Positions 1-9,800 of a stretch of DNA of 64,000 nt are shown here, piece by piece. Source of the DNA: Volvox africanus (taxonomy: Eukaryota; Chlorophyta; Chlorophyceae; Chlamydomonadales; Volvocaceae); the NCBI GenBank assembly GCA_030268105.1, contig BSDZ01000078.1, forward strand, positions 2,717,001-2,781,000, read 5' to 3'. The notes under the pieces are model-generated. The model was not told the origin of the DNA, searched no databases, and worked only from the letters and a program-made list of their open reading frames with translations. Numbering within the stretch: the stretch's first letter is position 1; each line of letters starts with the position of its first letter. The translations under genes were made by a program, and so were the position numbers.

Positions 1-58
1 CAGGAGGTTGCGGCCCAGTTGGCGGCCGACCAGCAGCCGGCATTGCCCGTGCAGCCCG
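1..58 (+). CDS. possible internal exon of a gene truncated by the window edge
   Basis: From base 1 an open plus-strand frame encodes about 19 residues rich in Ala and Gln and reaches a possible GT donor after base 58. Frames beyond it stay open for a while, including a hydrophobic stretch near 260-310, but none shows a recognisable domain and no joint model could be fixed. This could equally be non-coding GC-rich sequence, since TGTAA signals on the opposite strand at 416-428 suggest that a minus-strand transcript ends here. No function is proposed. Confidence 0.15.
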
Positions 59-415
59 GTGCGTCTTTGCGCCCCGGGCTCGTGATGTCGATCGGGACTT
101 CCCTCCCCCGGCAACTGCCCGGCCCGTCGTCCCCACGGCCCCTGAGCTTGGCCGCTTACTGGCCGCGGCGGCCTTCTGCCGTGGATTGCCTGCTGCTGAA
201 ACAGTCGCCGCGGAACCCCGAGGTGCCTTCCCGCCACGACCCGAGTTCGCGTCACGGTGTGCTGCAGCCTCGCCACGACGGCGGTGCTGCACCTGGTGTT
301 GCTGGCGGGGCGCTCGTTGTGGGGACGCATGCGAGTCGGAGTTGCCGGCAGCAGCGTAGCGGGGTCGTACCGGGGACCCCCCTCGGATCTGCGATACGGG
401 AGCCAGCGGGGCAGG

Positions 416-428
416 TTACACACTTACA
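416..428 (-). promoter_or_regulatory. candidate poly(A) signals (two TGTAA, minus strand)
   Basis: TTACA occurs on the plus strand at 416-420 and 424-428, which is TGTAA on the minus strand. This is the usual volvocine polyadenylation signal. Both lie 65-80 bp beyond the stop of the minus-strand gene at 493-2355, a fitting position. Confidence 0.4.
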
Positions 429-492
429 CATCAGCGCCAGGTAGAAACCCTAGATTGCGGGGTCTACGTTAAGGCAGGGGAGTAAGGTGCTG

Positions 493-2355
493 CTAAGGAC
501 TGGAGAAGGGTGCAGATAAGCACAAGGAAAAAGTGAAGCGTGGCCTGTGGTTGAATGTGGCGATGAACGGCCCTGCCAAGACAACAGGATTTAAAAATGC
601 TAACGTAGCGGCGGTAGCAAACGTATTCGACCATATGCATTTTCCGACAGCAAGACACAACAGACACACACGCGCGCCCGAGCACAGCTCGAGCTTCTTG
701 TTAGGCACCAACAGACGCGCTGCTGCGTCCATTTGCCAGCAGCGGTACTGGCCGCTGACGCTGACACTCACCAGGTGCATTCCCCCCAAGCTCGCCAACA
801 CATTTCGCAGTTGCGCCGCAGCACTGCCACCACCGCGCTCAGGCGCCTCCACCGCCCCGCCGAATGTCAAATCTCGAGCAATGACAGAGTCCCTAATCCC
901 ACTGACCCCGGTGCCGAATGAGCTGTCCCGCACTCGGGATGACTGATCTGGAGCTGTGCTCAGGTCCCAAACATTCATGCTATGCCCCGAGGCCGTACTT
1001 TCTACGACCTCCGCCGGTGGCGGTCCCTGGCAGGCTACAGCGGCGTTCGTGGTAGTGGTAGTGGACGTGACACTTGAGGCGACGGCGAAGCTGTTAGCAG
1101 CCGCCCGGCCAGGGCGGGGGAGATCGGATGCTGAGGGGACCTGGCGCCAGGCAGGCGCTGGCAGCAGCCTGCTCAAGTCACCGAAGGAGGAGGTCGCCGC
1201 GGTTGAGGAAGCAGCCTGGTCACTTGATCGGTCCCGTGTCCCGCATCGGTGGATGATTGCAAAGGCCGTCGCGGGCTCCTCGTCAGTTTCGGGATTGAAG
1301 GGCAAACCACACACGCTTCCGGACGTCAAGGCGGACAAGAGCGCATGGTCACTGGTGCCACCTTGGGACGTGCCACGTGAAAGGTGGCGGAGGTGGGCCT
1401 GCGCTGCGCGAAGATTACCTGGCACGGCACCACCCACATTGCGGCCACCAGGTTGCTGCGCTAGCGCCTGCAACTCATCAAGGGTGAGGGCCGTGTGCAG
1501 AGGCTGCCAGTCCGGATGGAGTGGTTCTATGGGCCCGCCACCGACGCCCCGGCCATGAATGTCTAACTCATCTTCCTCATCGCTCGCAATTGGCTGAAAC
1601 CCATGACGCCCTGCGCGAACCGGCAGGTCCGACTGCAGAACGTTATCCCATGGATTGTTGCTATGGAATGCCGCCGCGACCGTATCCGCGATGTCATCAT
1701 CTTTATCTGCGCCGCGTGACCTAAGCGCCGAGCTGGTCTCTACATCGGCGGTGGCGGGGCCGGCTGGCACCGCCTGTGCCTTAGCTTCCGACGCAAGGGC
1801 CTCCGCTGGGTTGTCCATAGCTGTAGCGCAGACGCTCGTCAGGTCCGCGCTCGTTGCGATGGGAAAGCTGGAGAGTCGTGAATGCTGGGGAGTGGGCACA
1901 GACTGCGGCGGTGCCGCCGTCGCTGGTGGCAGCGTCCCGGTTGGGATGCCGCCTCCACGCCTCACGAGGGGGACTAGTGAGGACCTGGCTCCGCCACTCC
2001 GCCTTAGCAGCTGCTGATAGCAAGAGCCGGCATCACTTGTGCTGGGCTCGCCAGCGTTTTTTATGCTGATGTCGTCTTCAAAATCAGCGTCCGGGCGCGG
2101 CGGTTGCTGCTGCTGTTGCTGGGCAGGGGGGAGTTTACGTACAGAGACACCGCGGGGGGGCTGGGCAGCCGGGTGAGCTAACGTGCTGGGTGCGGCTTTG
2201 GTAAGCACTGCCTTCGTCGTTGCTTTCCGGTTCTTCTGATGGAGCTCGGCGGCGGTTTCTGCCGGCCGCTGCCGGTCACCCCCGGACTGCGAGGAACACG
2301 GAAACAAGCCGCCAAGGGAATATACTTTGTTGCAACATTTTCCTAAGCTGTCCAT
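493..2355 (-). CDS. low-complexity protein of unknown function (about 620 aa)
   Basis: A single 1.86-kb open frame starts at an ATG at 2355 and stops at 493. The product is polar and probably disordered. It has a Cys-containing N-terminus, a Gln run near residue 80, a Thr run near residue 430, acidic patches such as DEEDELD, and scattered Ser/Pro/Ala. No enzyme or membrane domain was recognised. The last 60 or so residues turn hydrophobic and have less coding-like composition, so the true 3' end may lie in an unmodelled exon or the final part may be read-through into an intron. TGTAA follows the stop at 416-428. The ATG is the first in frame after an AT-rich 280-bp spacer from the next minus-strand gene, which supports the start. 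Confidence 0.5.
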   Translation of the reverse strand: MDSLGKCCNKVYSLGGLFPCSSQSGGDRQRPAETAAELHQKNRKATTKAVLTKAAPSTLAHPAAQPPRGVSVRKLPPAQQQQQQPPRPDADFEDDISIKNAGEPSTSDAGSCYQQLLRRSGGARSSLVPLVRRGGGIPTGTLPPATAAPPQSVPTPQHSRLSSFPIATSADLTSVCATAMDNPAEALASEAKAQAVPAGPATADVETSSALRSRGADKDDDIADTVAAAFHSNNPWDNVLQSDLPVRAGRHGFQPIASDEEDELDIHGRGVGGGPIEPLHPDWQPLHTALTLDELQALAQQPGGRNVGGAVPGNLRAAQAHLRHLSRGTSQGGTSDHALLSALTSGSVCGLPFNPETDEEPATAFAIIHRCGTRDRSSDQAASSTAATSSFGDLSRLLPAPAWRQVPSASDLPRPGRAAANSFAVASSVTSTTTTTNAAVACQGPPPAEVVESTASGHSMNVWDLSTAPDQSSRVRDSSFGTGVSGIRDSVIARDLTFGGAVEAPERGGGSAAAQLRNVLASLGGMHLVSVSVSGQYRCWQMDAAARLLVPNKKLELCSGARVCLLCLAVGKCIWSNTFATAATLAFLNPVVLAGPFIATFNHRPRFTFSLCLSAPFSSP

Positions 2356-2458
2356 TTGAATATGCAGTTGAGAAGTCGGGGTGCTGTTGTTGGGGCGCTT
2401 TCGTTATACTTTCTTTCAAATAATAGTCAGATGCTCTCAAAAGAGACTTTCTGTCAGA

Positions 2459-2463
2459 TTACA
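2459..2463 (-). promoter_or_regulatory. candidate poly(A) signal TGTAA
   Basis: TTACA on the plus strand (TGTAA on minus) lies about 175 bp past the stop of the minus-strand gene ending at 2639. It would put the end of that transcript just before the start codon at 2355. Confidence 0.35.
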
Positions 2464-2638
2464 TTTCTATGGTGAACACTGTTGATCCATATGTCTTTAA
2501 GACGAACTCAAGCTGCGAGTGGCAGTCTAATCACAATTGAAGGCTAGTCTGGACCAATATATAGCAGAGGATTTTGTCCATGCTAATGCTGATGGGATCG
2601 TAGTAGAAGCCCTAAGCCATCCTTGTACGCATGAGTTG

Positions 2639-5584
2639 TTAGTACACCGCCATGCCATGTGACCCCATGGAGTCGTGCGCATGCACGTGTTGGACAGCCC
2701 CCCTTACCGCGCTCATACGGGCAGGCGGCGGCCGCTGCCACGGGGGCTGATAATTGGGCGGCGCCACCGTCGCCGGCCGAATGTTTATATGCCCACTGGG
2801 CGTGTTCTTGGCCGCATGGCCGTTGCCTGCGCTGCCGCTGGGCCGCAGAATCGCGCCGTTCCCCGATATCGGGCGGCCAACACCGCGTCGCGGGGCGACC
2901 ACACCATGCGGCTTTTCTTGTGTGAGCGGCAGCTGAGATATATCCCCTAAGATCAACTCCTCCTGGTCGTGCTGTTGCTGCTGATCCAACTGGTGGGTGG
3001 ACATTCGCGTCCTCCGATAGGAGCTGACTGAATTATAGTACTCCCTCGCCGAGGCCGTTGAGTTGTAATGCTCCCGGGCCGACCCCGTGGAGATATTGCT
3101 ATAATGTTCGCGAGCGGAAGATGTGGAGATGTAGTGCTCCCGGGCGGAGACCCCGCCACGATAATGATCACGCGCGGTACCCATCGGCGTGGGATTTTCC
3201 GAGCGAGGCAGCATCATGTACGGCAGGTTATGAATATTGACATCAGGCGTGGGCCGAGAGCCCTCGCTGACTAGCTTGCGCGGCTGCCCCAGCCCACAGC
3301 CCAGGCCCCGCGGCGGCGGCCGAGGGGGCACGCGGCGGCTAGTGACGGCCCGCCCTGAGGTGTCCTGCGGCTGGGCTGTCCCAAGGTAGGGATTGCTGCA
3401 GGCGGAGGACACCGCGGACATTTGCTCCAAGCCCCCGTTGGCTCTCAAGCTCGCCAAGCGACGTTGAGATTGCTGCTGTGCGTAATAGGACGAGTAAGAT
3501 CTTGATCGGGGTGTTGGCCGGTTGCTGGAAGGTGCCTGCTGGGAGGCACTCGCAGCCCGAGCGGAGACGGCCCCGCTGATTTGGTCAGCGCTTTCCGTTG
3601 GCCGAGCCTGCACAGTCCATCATGGAATATGGGTCACTGCGAATGCAAAGAAACGCAAAACAACTAACCCACAAACATTCCGTGAAGTAGTTGGGCAGTA
3701 AAGGCTCTCTATATATATGAATGCTAGCGAAGGATACCAATATCCCTACAAAGTCCTGTACTCTTCTGTCCAGACTGAGGACATTGGAGCGGAGAGGGCA
3801 GGCAGGGCAGGGCAGAGCAGGGCAGGGCAGGGCAGGGCAGGGCAGGCAGGGCAGGGCAGGCAGGGCAGGGCAGGCAGGGCAGGGCAGGCAGGGCAGGGCA
3901 GGCAGGGCAGGGCAGCGTGTGTAGGTATTGTATTCGTCCTGCTACTTATTTGCTCTTGTGTGCGTCCCTGGATGTAATCCACAGGGTTCCAGGACAATGT
4001 TCCAGGAGTTCCAGGAATTCCAGGAATTCCAAATGTCCCAACATTTCACCGCATGCTGGAGACTTTCTAAACAAGCAGTCCATTACCGAGCAGTCCCACC
4101 TGGCTATTACCGAGTACCGAGCCAAAGCATAAGGTGCAGGAGCCGGAGGTGGCTGGGCCGCCGTAAGACAGCGCCTGCGCCTGCATACCGATCATGGGTC
4201 CACCGCCGCCGCCCATAGCGCCCCTGAACGGAACGGAATCGACGCTAGCAGCGCTAACGTGCCCAGCAAGATCCGTGCTGTGAAAGCTGCCGTCAGCCGT
4301 CCTCGCTGACCGCATATGCGGCCAAGAGGCCGCGGCACCACCACCACCACTACCACCACCACGAGTGGCACTGCCGTCTCCACCGCTGGGCGTCGAACTA
4401 TACGGCCATCGCGTCCCGCTGGCCGCGACGGCCAGCACAAGCGCCGCCGCTGCAGTGGCTGCCTTCTTGGACGGCGTCGCCATTCCAGTCATAGCGCCCT
4501 GAGCGACCGGTTCCAACCCCTGGCGCTGGAGGTTCTCATCAATGATCCGAGTGAGCTCCAGCGCACGTTCGCGGATATACCGCTGGTAAGGCTCGCTTAG
4601 ACCTGAAACGACCGCTTGAAGCTGCGTGATCGCGTCCGAGACTGCGCACTCCTCGGCATAAAGCCATGGGGGCCCCTCCCACTCCCCCCCTTTGGGGCCG
4701 GCAGGGCGACCCCGGACCACACAATCAACGTCACGACTACTGACCATCTCCTCCTCCTCCGCCTCCCCTGCCTCTAAAGCAACGCTAATGCCATCCCCTG
4801 TCACGCAGGAGGCCGGGTTGTGCATGAGACTGCTGCCCTCCCCTGGCTCCGTGGGATAGCGGTCCTGATCCAAAGCATCCGCGTCGTCATCGCCCATGCA
4901 TATATCAGCGAGGTATCGATTGCCGCCAGAGCTATACGGATGTAATTGCTGGCCATCGAACTCTATCTGGGCAGACAACTCCGCGTCTTCGAGATGCAAG
5001 TGTTGCGCTACGTCCGCCTCTGCCTCCACGCACACGTCCGGCTCCTGTTGCAGCCTCGCTTGATGCTCTTGGTCCCACAGCCGGCGAGAGTCTGGAGCCC
5101 GCTGTCTCTCACCAGAGCATTCCGAGGCAGCATTGTTAGCAAGGAGGGCTTGACTGGATACTTCCTTACATACGGCTGCTGCGCCAACTAACATTCCGGC
5201 AACCGTCACAGCACCGGTACTGCAGGAGCTGTGCCGCCCGGAAGCACTCGGATTGCCTCCGCTGCTACAAGCCCGTGACGGCATGTGTCCAAATTCCCGT
5301 ATGGAATGGGAGGGTGTCGGCCAGCACTGCGGACTGCCAGGCAGGAGGACTGGGCCATCCGGGGCCGTTTGGATGGCTGTTTGGCCCCGTGGCGAGCGTG
5401 CGCTGCCAGGGCCTCCACGGCTCAACAAGGGCGCCAGGCTAAAGTGGGACTCTGTGATGGGGGCGAGATTCGTGATGTGGGTCACGATGTGGGTCACGAA
5501 ACGGAACTTTCGCAGCGCGAAGGAAAGTACGGGGAGGATGGTAACCAGACCAGGGATCAGATGGTGTGACCCATGTGTGACCAC
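2639..5584 (-). CDS. Ser/Gly/Gln-rich protein of unknown function with SAREHY repeats
   Basis: Tentative two-exon model: 4118..5584 and 2639..3607 on the minus strand, about 811 aa. An in-frame TGA precedes the downstream frame just above an acceptor-like CTGTGCAG ending at 3608, so that frame needs an upstream exon. The 1.5-kb frame above it has a phase-0 donor (GTACTC) at 4117 that would join it. The N-terminal part has an acidic region, a likely amphipathic helix around residues 325-370, then Gly/Ser-rich sequence. The C-terminal part is Arg/Ser/Gln-rich with five copies of S/T-A-R-E/D-H/Y-Y separated by 4-7 residues. No known domain was seen. The start at 5584 is only the first in-frame ATG and lies in a weakly coding stretch, so it may be further in. 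The two frames could also be separate genes. Confidence 0.4.
3034..3185 (-). repeat. in-frame repeat encoding SAREHY-type units
   Basis: Five units with the core A-R-[ED]-[HY]-Y occur in a row, each followed by a short Ser/Asn/Thr-rich spacer. The DNA units (CCCGGGC/GAGCATTAC types on minus) vary at third positions, so the peptide pattern is kept better than the nucleotides. Confidence 0.7.
3795..3915 (+). repeat. GGCAG / GGGCA minisatellite
   Basis: About 120 bp of GGGCAGGGCAGGCA units (5- and 4-base sub-units in variable order) fill the putative intron of the neighbouring minus-strand gene. All three frames are open across it, so open frames here are repeat artefacts and not genes. Confidence 0.9.
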
Positions 5585-6850
5585 GGAGTCTGCGTGGAAG
5601 CTGAGCGCTTTATGCTAATGGGTATCTTGAACCCAAATGAGTACTGAAAACATGAGCTTTGAACTCCCTTACCTTGTGTTGGCTTTCCGCCTGCGAGACG
5701 GGCGCTGTGACATCCAACCTGCAATCAGAGCAGCATGTACACACGGCTTCGGCCACTACAGCGCAGTGCAAGGATTCATCGATGATGCTCATATGTATGC
5801 AGCTTACTAATGCAGCTGAGTCGATTCTTTTTGCAAGGTATGCGACAGTGGACCGCTATATCCTCAGGCCTAACGATTGCAAAGCTGCGGCTGAACCCCA
5901 CCTGCGTGGGGCTTGAGAGCAGGCCGGAGGTGGGGATTGGCAACGTTACCGCTTCGTCATCCGTGCGGCGTGACTCGCCCCGTGTGTCTGTTTCGCTCTG
6001 GGTAGCGAAGGACATCGCATAACATTACATCACCCACACTTTGCAATGACGAATCCAAAGCGTTGCATTAAACATATCAAATTCACCATCAACTACACGC
6101 ATGCATCCATTGCGTTCCATGTGAATATGAAGTTGCTTGCCAGTTTCAAGCACGTACCATCGCGGTTTGGGTATGCGCACTGGATGGTCCCTCGTCCTCT
6201 GCAAGTGTAATTAGGCTCCGCGTCATCGTAATCGCTCGGCCGTGATTAATGCGGCAGCAGATTACTGTGTTTTCTTTCAAGAATGTGCACAAGGCGCTGA
6301 GCTGTCATTCACTGTAAAAAACATTACAGGCCCAGAATGTGAGTGGAGATATCTTCTTCATGCTGAATGAAGGATCATGCACACACTAGATCATGAAGCT
6401 GTCAGTCTTTGAACAGAATGAAGTTGAAGGTTGACTCTGCGCTGCCGTTACATTTAAATATTTAATAATTAAGCAACAAATATGCATACATACAATGGCT
6501 TTTCGGAATGGACGTCAGATGGCGAGGACCCAGCATACAAACTGTCCAACTGCATTCCGTACGGCGTAACGTGTTCGTCCATATCTATAGACCTGTATTC
6601 TATCGATATGCGTTGTATAAGAAGTTTTTTTGTAATTGATTGCGGATTGTTTGTTGGAAGTATTTAAAATATAAGGAAGCCCTGTTAATTTTCATCGTTC
6701 CGATGCAGATGTATAGCAAAGCATCAAAATCTTGAAGAACTGCTCAGGTTACAATCATTCAAGCTTGGGCTTATGTTTTATACATTCCGAGATATGCTGT
6801 TCGGTTTATTATTCTGTACTGTTGCTGGCATATGAACAGGGCTAATTGGC
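5585..6850. other. intergenic region, AT-richer
   Basis: About 1.27 kb between the minus-strand gene and CNBD gene A. Local GC falls clearly around 6040-6850. Short open frames occur but none has domain similarity or coding-like composition. The two flanking genes are divergent, so promoters for both should lie here. No clear TATA box or other element could be assigned. Confidence 0.5.
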
Positions 6851-9800
6851 ATGAGGTTTGGCGCTATGAGTCTTGAGGATGCAATCGCAGTGCTTATCTG
6901 CCGGTAGGTATGCCTGCCGACACCGGAGTCTGAAAACGCGTTGGCGAAGCCTTAGCACTTCACCTCACGGAGATTTCCGAAAGATTACTCCGAACATTCA
7001 CAACGTGTTGAAATATATTGAATGATGGACCTCTGTAGCAGAAAGAGGGTTGCGTTAGTTGGAGCAAATGGCGATTGCCATCGGCTGCCATCGCAGGCCA
7101 CCCCAGCGCAAGGCAGATGAGCTTCGTCTACTAGCAAAATTTTTGCAACAACAGGTAATATTGTCGGCGCTCGCTTTGTCGGGCCTGCGTACCATTCGTC
7201 TGCCTACCTACCTGACGACACACAAGTTGCTATTTCACTTATCCGAACGCTAAAGGGGAAACAGCATTGAAAACACTCCTTGTGAGAGATGTCTACATTT
7301 CTCGTTGGGAGTCTTTGGCGTGCTCAGGAAAACTCTGTTTCAACGCCGTCATAACCGCCCTTCTGTGCACTTCCTGCGTTACTCCGTCATTTTCGTTTCC
7401 ATGTCCCTTAACGTCACGCTTTGATTGGTTACATGGCATTGAAGGAAGCCTCGTCTGGAACGATTCGACAGGGGCTAGAAGGAATTATAACAGGCAGCTC
7501 TAACGATGCGAAACCCCTGCTCGGCGCCTGCCTTGCTGCCGCAGCCTTTCTTCGCCGGTGTCGGCCTCTCAGTACTGCAGGAGATATGTAGCGCCTTGAG
7601 TAAGTTCGTTACAACCGGTATTTCCAACTGCCTGCGTCGACTGATTTCAACAAACAATTTTTAGGATTACGTAACGACGACAGTTGATCCCCTTCGCAAG
7701 ATTGCTTCCAAAATCCGGCCATCGGTCCCTCCGCTCGCAGGGGCGGCAAGTGGTATTTCCCGATATCCCGATATATCGCTTGGCTAGCGGTTAGATAGCA
7801 GTTTTTACGTTGATAGTTGACGGTTTTTATTTTGAGCATTTTATAGATTTAACCTCCTTGGTGTTCTTGACGCATATTCGCTCGCCCACTGAACCCACCA
7901 GCCTTCCATCAAGCATCTCCCGGCGAGGTGGTCTTGCAGGTCGGCGAGCTGACTGACCGGCTGTGAGTGTAGACTGGGTCAAGGGAGGGTGGGGGCAATA
8001 GGCAGGGGTCGGAAAGTAGGGTACCCAGGTCCATAAGCTGCATGTAGTTTAGGGACAAATTTGTATGTACATAGTATGTGCCGTATCGTATCGTAATCCA
8101 TATATTTTCGTTCGCAAAACAAGCCCAATTCAGTATGAAGTACGGCAGGATCCGCGCTATGTCGTGACAGTAGTGCTCCTCCGGCCGGTGGGCCTCCCGG
8201 GCCTTGTCTCCCTCTCCCTCTCCCTCCCCCCCCCTCCTCTGCCCTCTTCACCCCTTCACCATGTTCACAGGTACCTGCTACTTAGCGGGAGATGTACCGT
8301 AGTACGGCACTCGAGAAAAGAGGGCTTTAAGCCACAGCCAGCGCAGCAGCTGACTCCTGGTCAGGTAGGGAGTCAGGGGGAGTGTGCATGCGTATGAGTG
8401 CGTGAGATGAGGGGATGGGAGGGAGGTGGGGGGAAGTACGGGATCTTTGGGAAATGACGGGGCGGATATCTCGCAGGCATGCCTCCAGGGGGGTTGGGGG
8501 TTGTTGGGGTGAGGGTTTCGGTTATCCAACTGTGATTTGGCGGAGTAACAATTGTAAGGATATCCTCACCGTTGACAAACCGTCACCAACCGCCAAAGGG
8601 AATGGTTGTGGGGGAAAACAAGTGAGCGGGGATTGTACCTGGGGGGGTGGAGAGCTGCAGACACTTAGCAAAACCCTGTCGTACAAATAGTAATTTGCGT
8701 CGCTATATGTATGTACCTACTGTCTATTACCCCCTGTACCTTTCTGTGTGTTTGGATCCCTTTCAACGGTACCGTAGGCCTTATGCGAAGCGGCGCTGAT
8801 GGTTTCCGGTCGTCGATCGGACGTGGAGGTGGCAGTTGCGGTCAAACTGAATGAAAGTCGCGCGCCTGGCGGCGGCGACGGCGGCAGCGGTGATGGCGGC
8901 AGCGATGGCGGGGCGGTGTTTGCGGTTTTGACACGCGGCGGCTGGAGCAACTTGTGCGTGAGGGCGTCTGTGCAGGTGAGGGCTGAGAGGTGCAGGGGCT
9001 GCAACCGTCGCCGCTGCTCGGAGTCCGATAGGTGGATGGGAGTTGGGCAACAAGTTAATGGGCTTTTGGTAAACCTGAGCACGTTCCTCACCACATTACT
9101 GGTTTCGGAGCTTTGGGCTGATTTCGGAACAACGTCGCGGTTGATAGCTTTGGCGGTCGCTGTCGGCTTACTTCGCTTCAAAAGACTCCGCTTTTGAAAA
9201 AAAGCGGGACACTTCTTAACATTTCAAACCTTGAGAATCCGGATTTGGATTTGGATTTTATCGTCTAAAGAGTTCCCCTCCCGAGTTGGCCCTCCCGCAA
9301 CCCTCCAACGCATGGCCATCATGCCCCTTCCCCGATGTGCTTGTTGCGCAGTCTACCATCGGTCAGGCGCGCAATGCCCTGTTATGCTGCTGCACCCGGT
9401 CCCTGGCGGCCTCCAGCAACCCCCCTGGAGTCAGAACGCTGGAGCAGGCGGAGGACCTGGCTGCGCTGCTCAGGCTCCTGCCGGTGAGAAAGGGGAGGGG
9501 GACCGGGGGTGAGGGGGGCGGAAACCGTGGGGGTCGGGCGGAGAAGCTAATACACATATTCGACGTGTGTGTGCGTGTGTGTTTTGGGGGTAAGAGGGTG
9601 GGGTGGGGGGAGGAAAATCAACGAGGGATCCCAACATCTCAAGGCCTCCTCCCCCTTCGCTTCTCTGGGCGCAGCGGACCTACTGTGGACTTGTTACGAT
9701 TCCCACTCTGGCGGTATCATGTGTAAAACGGCAGTACGGCAGTACGGCAGTAATTACCGAACCTTGTTAAGATTGATGGCTGCACTGGCTGTGTGTCAGC

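Noticed and set aside
956..1558. 200-codon plus-strand frame opposite the unknown minus-strand gene
   Set aside because: It is a mirror of the GC-rich minus-strand frame at 493-2355, which is longer and has more protein-like composition and a fitting poly(A) signal.
3717..3997. Open frames encoding Gly-Arg-Ala-Gly or Cys-Pro-Ala-Leu repeats
   Set aside because: All frames are open only because of the GGCAG minisatellite. There is no start context or homology.
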